A stretch of 64,000 nt of DNA, taken from NCBI GenBank assembly GCA_013112725.1, contig JABFFZ010000012.1:1-64000 (forward strand), read 5' to 3'. The notes under the pieces were generated by a model that saw only the letters and a program-made list of their open reading frames with translations, was not told the origin of the DNA and did not search any database. Source of the DNA: Chloroflexota bacterium. Its GTDB lineage: Bacteria > Chloroflexota > Anaerolineae > Promineifilales > Promineifilaceae. Positions 53,901 to 60,304 of the stretch are shown here, one piece after another (within the stretch, counting starts at the first letter, position 1; each line of letters starts with the position of its first letter). A program made the translations under genes and the position numbers.

Positions 53901-56900
53901 AGGTGAACGGCCGTCTCTACTTTGCCCGCCTGGGGGCCGATGTCATCCAGACGACTAACCTGGATGGTAGCAATTTGCAAAGCATCAGTGTGCCCGGCCC
54001 GGCGCGCGCTGTCACCGTAGACCCGGCCCATAACGCCCTCTTCTGGATTGATGCCGATGCAGACGTCATCTACCGCGCCAATCTGGACGGCAGCAATCAG
54101 ACCATCATCGTCACCGGCCTGATTGCCGGTAAAGACCTGCTGGTGGACAGCCTGCGCGGCTATCTGTATTGGTCAGATGGCACGGGCACTTTGTATCGCA
54201 GTGGGCTGGATGGCACGGCCGTGCAGCGGCAGCGTGGCCCCTCTGCCTGGGCGTATGGCCTGGCTCTGGACAGTTACGGGCAGCGGCTCTACTGGATCAA
54301 CCCCAATGAGGGTCTCATCCAGTCTGCGCCCCTGGACGGCGGGCAGGGCATCACCTCTTTGCCGCAAACCCTGGTCTGGCCCTACAGCGGCCTGATGATT
54401 GATGCTGCCGCCGGTAAGCTGTACTGGTCGCAAAGCGAAACCCTCTACCGCGCCAATGTGGATGGCAGCAACCAGGAAACGGTGGCGACCGGCGTGCCAA
54501 ACCTGAGCCAGGGCGGAATTCTGGCCCCGTTGGCCCAGGTGTACACGCCCCCCTTCCCCACGCCTACCCACACGCCCACGCCCACCAACACACCCACGCC
54601 GTCCAATACCCCCACGCCCACGCCGACGAACACGCCCGCGCCCACGGCCACGCCTACCACCACCCCCTTCCCGCTGCCTTCGCCCACGCCGGGCGGTCCG
54701 CCGGCTGCCGCCAATCTCTTCTTTGGCGCCTTTGACCTGCTGCAACGCGCCCCCATTACCGGCTGCGCCGACGGTAGCTGTGTCACCACCATTTACGATA
54801 ACCCTGGCAACTCCACTATCAGCGACATTGCCGTTGATTCTTTCAACAACAAGGTGTATTGGTTCTCGTCAGACGTTATCGGTGAAATTCATCGCGCCAA
54901 TCTGGATGGGAGCGATGAGGAAGTGATCTTCAGCAATCCCACCTTGTTCATCAACGAGATGGCGCTGGATGCGGTGGCTGGTTATCTCTACGTTACGGAC
55001 CTGGACGGCGGCATTCACCGCATGACGCTGGACGGCCAGCAACTGACGCCCATTCTCAGTGGCCTGGGTTTTATTTCTTACATCACCCTTGACCCCATCC
55101 GTGAAAAGATGTATTGGCTGAATGAAGACAATTACCCGGCCAAAATCATTTACCGCGCCAATCTGGACGGCAGCCAGGTAGAGGTGGTGCTGGAAGATGA
55201 TGGCACACAAGTGCCACCGCCGATTGGTTCGTTTGTGGTGGGCCTGGTGATTGACCCTGACCATAACTGGTTGTTGTGGACGTATCGCGGTGGGTTTGAA
55301 GACCCTTACGGCCGTATCCGCCGTGCTGACCTGAATTGTGGCGAACCGTTCCCCCTGCCGGAAAGCTGTCTGCGCACCATGTGGGAAGATGGCGACCTGG
55401 TACCGCGTGGGCTTGATCTGGATCGGACGACGCTGCAACTGGTCTTTGGCACCGAACATATTTGGGACCCAGATTTCGATATGCAGCAGATGCCTCTGGA
55501 TGGCATGGGGCCGGCTACCGTGCTGGTGGGCAATATGAGCGGCGGGCCGCAAGCGGTGGCGCTGCACTATCCTTACCCGCCGGGCTGCGCGGCCATTGAC
55601 CCAGACGCCTATGAGCCAGACAATGCCTTTACGCAGGCAACGGCCGTGACTCTGGAACAGGCCAGTGTTGACCACAACTTCCACACCCTCAGCGACAGTG
55701 ACTGGCTTTACTTTGATGCCTCCCGCGCCATCATTTACACCATCAACACTGGTTCCCAGACCGGGCGTGGCGACACCTATCTGGAATTGTACGATACAGA
55801 CGGTGCCACCCTGCTGGCCGCCGACGACAACAACGGCGCGGGCCTGAACAGCCGCCTGCAATTCACGCCGTCGGTGGACGGCCGTTACTACCTGCGCGTC
55901 AGCAACCTCTCTGGCGTCGCCTCTTGCGACACCGTATATGGCGTCTACCTGGACAGCGCCCCGGCTACGCCGGATGATGGTGACTCGGCCCCGCCCACGC
56001 ATCAGTTACCGCTGCTGCACAGCGCCGTCATCACCCCCGCTCACGAAAGCCACATTCCCAGCCTGGGGCCGGTAGATGTGACCGCCGCCGTTGCCGCCCT
56101 CGACTTTGCCCGCGCCGTGACCATTACGGTAGATGGCGCGCCGCTGGCAACAACCACCTATCCCAACGGCACGGTGACGGAAACGCTCTTCACCGCCCCT
56201 TGGACGCCGCCTGCCGAAGGCACATACACCCTCTCTTCGGTGGCCGAAGATTGGGCCGGCCGGGTGCAGACAATGACAATACCGATACAGGTGGTGGTGG
56301 ACACGGCCGTGCCCACCATTGCCATCGCCCCCACCGTTTACACCAGCACCCACCTGCTGGCCGACGGCCAGATCGCCTTCCGCGGTACGGCTGGCGACAG
56401 CGCCGGTCCGCCGCAGGTCAGCGCCAGTGTAGACGGCCATCCCTTCCGCGCCGCCACCCTGAGCGGCAACAACTGGCAACTGCCCTGGCTGGTGGGGGAT
56501 ATGGACGGTGACTCCTTCCCATTGGTAGCCCGCGCTACTGACCGCGCCGGGCAAACGGGTCAGGCCAGCCAAACCGTCACCGTAGACGTTGTGCCGCCAC
56601 AGGCTGGAACGATCACTCTTCTGCACAACAGCGAAGTGCTAACCGCCAGCCAGACCATCTATCAGGCCAACCCAGAACTGGAAATCACCTGGCAGCCGTT
56701 CAGCGATGGCAGCGGCCTGCAAGGATATTACGTCGGCTGGACGACTGCGCCCACGCCCACCCTGGCGGCGCTCACCTTTGTACCCCCCGCCGGGCCGCTG
56801 CAACACATCCAGACTGCCGGCGAAGCAGAAATCCGTTACGCTCACGTGATTGCCATTGACAGCTATGGCAACCGCAGCCAGCACACCTTTGGCCCGTTTT

Positions 56901-59002
56901 ACGTAGATGGCCCGGCCACGCCTGACCTGATCAGCCACCCGGATGGCGGTGTTTTCAGCAGTTACCTGGGCTGGCTGGACAGTGGCGCCACACAGTTGGG
57001 CGGCGATTTCGCCTTGCTGAACGGGAACTACGGCCAATCCAGCCAGGGCGGGCCGCAGCGTTTTTACCTGAGTTGGGATGACGCTGCCCTGCGTATGGCC
57101 TGGGACGGGGCCAATTGGGATACGGACGGCGACTTGTTCATTTATCTGGACACGGCCGTTGGCGGCGCATCCACCCTTTACAACCCATACACCGGCACGC
57201 CCACCACCACCATCAGCTTCCCCACAGGGATGACACCCAATTACGCCATCCTGGTGGAAGACAGCAGCACGGCCACCCTCTTCACCTGGACGGGCAGCGT
57301 CTGGCAGCCGGTTGGCCCGCTACCGCTCACCGATAACGGCTCACCGATTACCGATCTCTACCTGCCCTTTGCCCAGGTGGGCCTCACCAACAGCAGCACC
57401 TTACGCCTCCTGGCTGTGGCCAGCGAGGAAGAGGGGCTGCGCCTGTGGGCGGCCGCGCCAGACAAGAACCCGCTGAACAGCGAATGGGTGGTGAACCCCA
57501 TCGCCATTGGCCGCGACCTGAATGTGTATAGCCTGACTTTGTATCACCAGACGCCGCTGGCATTGGGTACGTTGCCGGACGACGGCCGTTTTGCGGAGAG
57601 CGATTTGCAGGTGAGTGTGAGTGCCAGCCCGGCCGGCGTCAGCGTGGGCTACCTGGGCAGCAGCCTGTTGGATGTGTTGACGCCCGGTGACCGCATTGAC
57701 GCTGACGGTGATGGAAACATTGACGTCGAGTTGCCCATTGTGCTGGATCAACCACCGCTGGCAAACGGTCAGACAGTCACCTTTACCATCCAGTATGCCA
57801 ATCATGGCCCGGTAACGGCGACGAATGTGGTGGTGAACCTGGAAGATTGGGGCGCGCTGACGCTGACGGGCAATCCAAACATCTCTCTGGGCAATGTGGG
57901 GCCAGGGGAAACGGGGGCAGTGGCGGTCACGGCCGTTGTTAACAGCGCCAATGGTATCTCGGCAGAGTTGACGGCCGTGATCGGCGACGGGTGGCGTGGC
58001 ACACACGATTGGGCCTGGGTGCAGCATGACCTGGACGCCACCCCGCCCGACCTGGCGCTCACTTTCCCGGTGGAGTGGATACGGCCGTTTACCCAGACCT
58101 TCCAGGGCACGGTGGTAGACGCCTCTGGTCTGAACAGCGTGACCATCGAATGGCAGCCGCTGCCTGGCGGCCCGGTGCAAACGGACGCCTGCAACGACGC
58201 CAATCCACTGGATAACACCTGGGCCTGCCCGGTGAATGTGGGGAACCTGAGCGGCTTCACCCAGGTGCGGGTGCGCATCGCCGGCATTGACCGCGCCAGC
58301 AATGCCAGCGGTTTCAGCGCCCCCATCTTCCTGACGGTAGACAGTACCGCGCCCAGTGTTGTCCTCAGCGACGCCTTTGAAGCGGCCATTGCCGATGGTT
58401 TCCTCAGTGCCAAAGAAAATTTGATCAGCGGGCAGGTGGTGGATGATTACCGCGCCAGCCTGATCGAGATTTGCACCGAGGCGGACAATCCGGTGACGTG
58501 CAGTGTACGCCCGGTGGTACCGGGTGATACGCCCACCGGTGACTGGTCATTGCGGCTGCCGGTGGATGGCGCGGATGGGGAGCCGGTGACGCTGGTCTTT
58601 TACGGCCGTGACGCCGTCGGCAATCGTTCCGTCCCCGTCATTCGTTCCTTCCAGATTGACAGTACACCGCCGCAGTTGACGGCCGTGCAGCACATCACCC
58701 AGATCAATCTGAGCAACCCACCCATCGGCCCTATCCTCAGCGGTACAGTGACGGACGGCGGCGAGGTGGGGGAGGTGCTGGTGCGCGTCAGCCGGCCTGA
58801 TGGCGGCGTGGTCTGGCTGCCCGCCAGCCGCAATGGCCAAAACTGGACATTCCCGAACAGTTTTACCGCGCCGGGCACGTACCAGTTGATGGTGGAGGCG
58901 TGGGATGTGGCGGGTAACGGCCGTGCCAGCCAGCCCTTTACGTTGGTGGTGACGGGTACGGCCGTGCAGCGATTGTACCTGCCGCTATTGTTCAAGCCGT
59001 AG
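44918..59002 (+). CDS. Giant multidomain surface protein (4,694 residues)
   Basis: Starts with a signal-type helix (about 18-38). Two more helices lie at about 285-335. Two calcium-binding thrombospondin type 3 regions (DSDQDGLTDYEE-like) lie at about 415-521 and 1586-1675. A cluster of about four to five helices sits between them (about 1177-1351). Then come Ig-like/Big domains, a LamG domain (about 2146-2358), three YWTD-type propellers (about 2528-2795, 2952-3202, 3266-3555), a DUF11 domain (about 2815-2942), a Pro/Thr linker (about 3208-3265), a PPC domain (about 3558-3682), more Ig-like domains, a beta-sandwich like CBM9 (about 4007-4188) and a second DUF11. It ends RLYLPLLFKP. TGGAGG precedes the ATG. 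Probably a cell-surface adhesin or matrix protein. Confidence 0.93.
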   Translation: MSALIGRLSGAHPARRRLLPVVFVAVALLLYLVKAALPITAVSESPLHVAWQQAQRAGAYTFRADIRQRSIPVASVLNVGRTHREDNLHLQGTADLSAQSLNLTLWSNGGNILDATSGTEVEVRDGRTRIRRENGPWEELPNVLDTFAPQGDFLSFLVAAQNVQSFDEAQDGSPNLQSPHFTYDIDSAAFAVYLRDQLQNQALRQGELLPGTTLDVSQQIREMRGTGELWLDANGYPQRQVTRLQFPPQDGYWVETEIVVTYGFPNTAVSFFSSTHLSRYLPILQQGLWLTAIVMLLTGLILFFTLRYPRSRPVYYTITLTFIFSTIFGPLLQSVHAESVYNRRSQRQQVQESYQQQVDGRQEFINAREQSAANDLAQTSPEVLAAIRSGNYELGIMNYEERDSSFINPDSFGSADSDQDGLTDYEESILGTNPDNADTDGDNLTDWQEIQGFTHNGRQWHTNPLDSDTNQDGIADDREWNNSDAHHATWDTDNDGIPDLFDEDNDNDGVPDRLDISPFSQHSQTFNQNNPFSLLLNGLTPGEPTFAEFQVRPTNPDHLWYALSAYNWPADSLGNIKDITNATFPDSLGDIQLVPALEIQMSSANANLPLTDPIAVVPIRPIPGVIPQTNILSGTLTLAPSGNDLTVTFDTNRLDNLTVRRGTCAAPGDIVTTIPFPTSGLTTIMSNVRLQDWADGSHIIVAREFDPRNLISCAQIPHIPFVGNQMVDEEQLRPYQITVRDISPDRNTKAVYVPLSLITDDRTGQRVAFSGKMLYLPGGSWQSVHQVRFVWTVNMLTDEVCTYGAILPSVPNGCYQQQNDVARVIHTYPEAWRLTGLNVVEERQVDAVTIYEDPALDSNLHSDSAIIPLAYGLDLAYLQGRDCDTADADGNCQGDGQRDILPAEIQRRFHHPTNQFVPAVQRWHIENILRVNRAQYETLGDFVRATAEDTTTPILDTFTPYWSATNPITPTLLFAYDYRYRSLNLDSLAAADGTLTWNSANRLTVNFAGNGGVPVITQANLKLAAYGYDDTAVSWSRLTPEAIWDMAGQRYAADFADEPDPDVADGMLMGVQLYFLALSRGVQNVVQIGDITVPAYREPEDVTASRAIQAGAAGVGRFITGVIYVGNVLVTSGDIPSSVWARLGRTFTEGLSNPVRSINANLIRPVREFFQGLSRVQIALVVTIVAVVVVALVAGVVVALIAARAHSSSGTVDFIVGIAVLVAAIIFFVLSVVLPILDLIGLIQVGTVATTTVNGSRLASSFTSVKANALAAAIGLIIELGVIWGVFIYEIASGNIDPNSAEFSQLLAVSLAASLVAALYAALGAIPGVNVIIGLAAVVDLIILGLCKLGFAGALQDFQGNGCFSIRNQLTQEIARFLYRGNIIFNFEDYSDSISLRSLDMRLTNPTAGLAAGNSLVFTATVSTNLRPSVPDGPATSAYRQTNIRSTGLNYQLSSTANDSLAASRDSNRDGWTFYDYGRVRFTIAAIPVPYQFTLDLYRGVYQTRTIVSDPIPLTAGINTTVPLHFNVGLAIPAWSCAADICNNFNEDASFTQSLGSNFYFDVLPATVNEFASSDWTPGWLAHQRDLDGDGLLSITHGGNDPDDTTFDADGDGLTDNLEIGYQSLGTANGGGYINPLNRDTDGDGLCDADELRVGSNPNLADTDGDGLTDGEEVFRQDRCDMDNDGNTTEWLGGWLFTYASGQGTRISSDPTQRDGDDDGMNDRTERELHLLDAIAFPFHPDVFNEAPIGIYPSTSDLDNVVRPNTAIIYTATVQNNFDVPLYAAGLLTTTFPTALGGGQPVTPFTIFQGDRATYAANLTAVGNSQTVTIQNSAHAEAQSSDQMTAPPGLFFDLSENLPFTIDNDQPTSQLTSGDYVRAGGYRVIGGSASDPTSYVQRVEVSVDGGVTYAPANGAEAWAFTWDVPAAEGPFTLRTRAVDAVDFVESPVNSVTVLIDGQPPALTSNDTGNPVQRATRNLQNTWTVALSGTVSDPPVGGSPGSGVGRVEVWLEPLSNGWQTAVLTGNNWNIAYALAATDNSGNAVVEPTGQYTVTIRAFDNVENVADEAAYLVFPVRVDNSAPQTQFDPVGLETAVISPNETAITRTTFISQPLTFTGLITDATNAVGAGVDELQIAFVPASLLDTLAAPNLLMYFNEPAGSTDFAEVSGNNHEVICYIGSVDACPRASGSGGAFGGAINFDGVDDFLDIGANIPESGATVALWFNTTCDNCGLLIADQGLLGAGGYDRSLYLQNGNVCSFVDGAAFNETICTTGTNWADGQWHQVIHTLGSSGNILYVDGDARASGVLTASAFTAQDGLSLGYAPEAANDYLNGRMDELAIYTTAFTADEVDTLYRRWQPVTLAHSGPDITTSQWAYTLTEGVLEGYYQVDMRGADVLGNREDEQRGLWAQWNGLIDLAPPQVSLGVQYSGLGAAAQTTYSANITDFNLVVDGYAGPCALEPNDAHYDDSAWWQTISNNTPRLNQLTPSCTVSGFQSDAVFARACDQFGRCSAAIPDQYQLFFASYPRLTYEFNRIERANLLGGANRQVVIDGLDHVSGIALDEQAGYLYWLEIDRDGGNNGRIRRASLNDYIPQDLITGLAYSPARLPRTGGLAVNPASNRLFWTQQGQIWAANVDGSGAALLHTLANDATAGEIVLDRPNGRIYGIATASFSNSYQPSIFRLNVDGSGFQTIYTAPVQPEVFNMTDLALSQDGATLYWINNFQLWRANSDGSGVANLGYTANSRQDVGSLLVSPVGQQVYYTNFSDIAVTDLTTGQTSTVLPALWSYSPPIDMYTHHAAGVMTAGPIPAAAITRVDLALDKQLQSGLAVTGSTLIYDLVVQNRSYLDATNVTLVDTLPNGVTYHSVSSTPPGVTCQSSAGMVTCDLATLNGGTAVTVTLTVNVTGAASGTLVNTAAVSARQEDSNPANNSVTLTRGLVVPPATATPVSPAVGRFIYWSSNYDIRRLRLDVPGSPETVIRLPFQEGLVDGVAVDQVNGRLYFARLGADVIQTTNLDGSNLQSISVPGPARAVTVDPAHNALFWIDADADVIYRANLDGSNQTIIVTGLIAGKDLLVDSLRGYLYWSDGTGTLYRSGLDGTAVQRQRGPSAWAYGLALDSYGQRLYWINPNEGLIQSAPLDGGQGITSLPQTLVWPYSGLMIDAAAGKLYWSQSETLYRANVDGSNQETVATGVPNLSQGGILAPLAQVYTPPFPTPTHTPTPTNTPTPSNTPTPTPTNTPAPTATPTTTPFPLPSPTPGGPPAAANLFFGAFDLLQRAPITGCADGSCVTTIYDNPGNSTISDIAVDSFNNKVYWFSSDVIGEIHRANLDGSDEEVIFSNPTLFINEMALDAVAGYLYVTDLDGGIHRMTLDGQQLTPILSGLGFISYITLDPIREKMYWLNEDNYPAKIIYRANLDGSQVEVVLEDDGTQVPPPIGSFVVGLVIDPDHNWLLWTYRGGFEDPYGRIRRADLNCGEPFPLPESCLRTMWEDGDLVPRGLDLDRTTLQLVFGTEHIWDPDFDMQQMPLDGMGPATVLVGNMSGGPQAVALHYPYPPGCAAIDPDAYEPDNAFTQATAVTLEQASVDHNFHTLSDSDWLYFDASRAIIYTINTGSQTGRGDTYLELYDTDGATLLAADDNNGAGLNSRLQFTPSVDGRYYLRVSNLSGVASCDTVYGVYLDSAPATPDDGDSAPPTHQLPLLHSAVITPAHESHIPSLGPVDVTAAVAALDFARAVTITVDGAPLATTTYPNGTVTETLFTAPWTPPAEGTYTLSSVAEDWAGRVQTMTIPIQVVVDTAVPTIAIAPTVYTSTHLLADGQIAFRGTAGDSAGPPQVSASVDGHPFRAATLSGNNWQLPWLVGDMDGDSFPLVARATDRAGQTGQASQTVTVDVVPPQAGTITLLHNSEVLTASQTIYQANPELEITWQPFSDGSGLQGYYVGWTTAPTPTLAALTFVPPAGPLQHIQTAGEAEIRYAHVIAIDSYGNRSQHTFGPFYVDGPATPDLISHPDGGVFSSYLGWLDSGATQLGGDFALLNGNYGQSSQGGPQRFYLSWDDAALRMAWDGANWDTDGDLFIYLDTAVGGASTLYNPYTGTPTTTISFPTGMTPNYAILVEDSSTATLFTWTGSVWQPVGPLPLTDNGSPITDLYLPFAQVGLTNSSTLRLLAVASEEEGLRLWAAAPDKNPLNSEWVVNPIAIGRDLNVYSLTLYHQTPLALGTLPDDGRFAESDLQVSVSASPAGVSVGYLGSSLLDVLTPGDRIDADGDGNIDVELPIVLDQPPLANGQTVTFTIQYANHGPVTATNVVVNLEDWGALTLTGNPNISLGNVGPGETGAVAVTAVVNSANGISAELTAVIGDGWRGTHDWAWVQHDLDATPPDLALTFPVEWIRPFTQTFQGTVVDASGLNSVTIEWQPLPGGPVQTDACNDANPLDNTWACPVNVGNLSGFTQVRVRIAGIDRASNASGFSAPIFLTVDSTAPSVVLSDAFEAAIADGFLSAKENLISGQVVDDYRASLIEICTEADNPVTCSVRPVVPGDTPTGDWSLRLPVDGADGEPVTLVFYGRDAVGNRSVPVIRSFQIDSTPPQLTAVQHITQINLSNPPIGPILSGTVTDGGEVGEVLVRVSRPDGGVVWLPASRNGQNWTFPNSFTAPGTYQLMVEAWDVAGNGRASQPFTLVVTGTAVQRLYLPLLFKP
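46085..46135. repeat. Repeat of the AATTATGA type inside the giant gene
   Basis: gggaattatgaattaggaattatgaattatgaag is a short-word array of the intergenic kind. It encodes GNYELGIMNYEE in frame (about residues 390-402), between the second membrane segment and the first calcium-binding repeats. Confidence 0.8.
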
Positions 59003-59014
59003 ATCAACTCGAAT

Positions 59015-59057
59015 GCCAGGCAAGGGATAATAGCCCCTTGTCTGGCTCTTCTCATTT
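59015..59057 (+). terminator. Rho-independent terminator of the giant gene
   Basis: GCCAGGCAAGGG (59015-59026) pairs with CCCTTGTCTGGC (59035-59046) with one G-T pair, followed by tcttctcatttt. It lies 12 bases after the giant gene stop. Confidence 0.75.
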
Positions 59058-59060
59058 TGG

Positions 59061-59335
59061 TGTGCGACGGCAGATAAACCTGCACCAATATACAGCAAAG
59101 TTACTCCGCACCAACCAGCACATAGCCCACGAAAGTGGGCTTTGCCTTTTGTAGGATTTGACTTGACTCAGCAATTCTCAATTTACCAAGAGCCAGCGAT
59201 TCAAATCGCGCCTGCAGAGAGCAAAGCCCACCCTTCAACAGGTTTAGGGCAGGCTCTGCGTGGGCTGGGCGTCAGTCGGCGCAGGCCAACTTTACCTTTT
59301 GTAGGTGCAGATTTATCTGCCGCCGCTAGCTCGAC
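59061..59335. repeat. Composite repeat region without genes
   Basis: This gap between the giant gene and the GntR promoter has no gene. It holds a hairpin AGCCCAC-GAAA-GTGGGCT (59124-59141) followed by a T-rich stretch, and two copies of the word CCTTTTGTAGG (59146-59156 and 59296-59306), each after a tttgcc/tttacc lead. GATTTATCTGC at 59311-59321 is the complement style of gcagataaacc at 59071. The arrangement looks like two copies of one palindromic element in tandem. Confidence 0.6.
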
Positions 59336-59364
59336 TTGACACTCTGCGCTACGATCTTTATAAT
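59336..59364 (+). promoter_or_regulatory. Consensus sigma-70 promoter of the GntR gene
   Basis: TTGACA (59336-59341) and TATAAT (59359-59364) are both exact consensus hexamers separated by 17 bases. This is the ideal housekeeping promoter, so strong repression by the palindrome downstream is expected. Confidence 0.85.
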
Positions 59365-59373
59365 GTTATGCAG

Positions 59374-59404
59374 CCTGTATACAGGTGGTATATTTACATT
59401 ATAC
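59374..59404 (+). promoter_or_regulatory. GntR operator region over the transcription start
   Basis: The perfect 12-base palindrome CCTGTATACAGG (59374-59385) lies ten bases after the -10 box. A second site GTATA-N7-TATAC covers 59388-59404. Both share the GTATAC core. Their place at and after the start site suits autorepression by the FCD-type GntR protein encoded just downstream. Confidence 0.65.
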
Positions 59405-59448
59405 ACCCGATATAAAAGCCAGGTTTTTGCCCAAAACCCGGCTTCTGG

Positions 59449-60153
59449 ATGGTCATGGACGCACTGGAAAGTTATCTGTCGGCGCATCAGGCCGAACTGC
59501 CTGAAAACGATTCCCGCCTCCTGCGTGAAGTCGCTTATGAGCGCCTCAAAGACGCCTTGCGCCATGCCAGTTTGCAACCAGGTGAGCCACTCTCCGAAAA
59601 TCGCATCTCCAAAGCCTTAGGTATCAGTCGTACACCGGTGCGTGAAGCGCTGCAAATGTTGTCCCAGGAAGGGTTGGTGGAAATCATTCCGGGGCGGGCT
59701 GTGTTTGTCGCTTCTCGTTCGTTCCGGGAGGTGTTGGACGTATTGTATATGCGGCTGCTGCTAGAACCGGAACTGGTGCGTATGGTGGCAGAAACCATTT
59801 CCGCTGAACAGCTAGATATTATGTGGGATTGTTTGGACAGGATGGACACGGCCGTAGACCAGGAAGACCGCTCTGCCTGGTCCAAAGCCGACACCGTCTG
59901 GCATGAAACCCTCAGCGATGCCTGCCCTAACCGTCTGCTTGGCGAAATGGTATTGCAGATGCGCAACCGGATTCACCGCTACAGCAATGTTGATAACCAG
60001 CTCAAAATTGAACAACTGCGCCTGGGTACGGCCGAACACCGGCACATCGTGGAGCAAATTGCCCGCCGTGATGCCGAAAACGCAGCCTTAGCTATGCGGC
60101 AACATTTGGAAAGTCTTCGCAGCAATCTTTTTAGCCAGCTAATTTATGCCTGA
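59449..60153 (+). CDS. GntR-family transcriptional regulator, FCD (FadR-type) subfamily
   Basis: 234 residues (ATG 59449 or 59455). The N-terminal winged helix shows LKDALRHASLQPGEPLSENRISKALGISRTPVREALQMLSQEGLVEI, a textbook GntR domain. The C-terminal all-helical FCD ligand domain spans about 100-225, with His residues (WHETL, EHRHIVEQI) typical of the metal-binding effector site. It probably senses a sugar acid or similar metabolite and controls itself and the following sugar ABC operon. A consensus promoter with palindromic operators lies upstream. Confidence 0.94.
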   Translation: MVMDALESYLSAHQAELPENDSRLLREVAYERLKDALRHASLQPGEPLSENRISKALGISRTPVREALQMLSQEGLVEIIPGRAVFVASRSFREVLDVLYMRLLLEPELVRMVAETISAEQLDIMWDCLDRMDTAVDQEDRSAWSKADTVWHETLSDACPNRLLGEMVLQMRNRIHRYSNVDNQLKIEQLRLGTAEHRHIVEQIARRDAENAALAMRQHLESLRSNLFSQLIYA

Positions 60154-60201
60154 GCCTCGTCGGGCGATTGGCTAAATTGCCGGGCAGTAAGGCTATGTGA
60201 C

Positions 60202-60293
60202 AAAGGAGGTGGTTGTTATTTGCAGAAATGCCAATCAATGACCCGCTATTTTACCGGCAAGAAAAGTTGTACGAACGCGCGTTTTATCTCTAA
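60202..60293 (+). CDS. Possible leader peptide with near-perfect Shine-Dalgarno sequence
   Basis: AAAGGAGGTG (60202-60211) matches the 16S anti-Shine-Dalgarno complement at ten bases, though no annotated gene follows at normal spacing. In frame downstream are TTG 60213 and ATG 60228, giving a 21 to 26-codon peptide (MPINDPLFYRQEKLYERAFYL) whose TAA stop (60291-60293) overlaps the AAGGAGG site of the binding-protein gene. Spacing is too short for TTG 60213 and too long for ATG 60228, so real translation is uncertain. Translational coupling or attenuation of the ABC operon is a possibility. The site could also be a remnant. Confidence 0.3.
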
Positions 60294-60304
60294 GGAGGAG
60301 ATAC

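Noticed and set aside
54869-56002. Minus-strand open frame of 377 codons
   Set aside because: It is the complement of the third YWTD propeller and PPC domain of the giant protein; the plus-strand frame shows clear domains.
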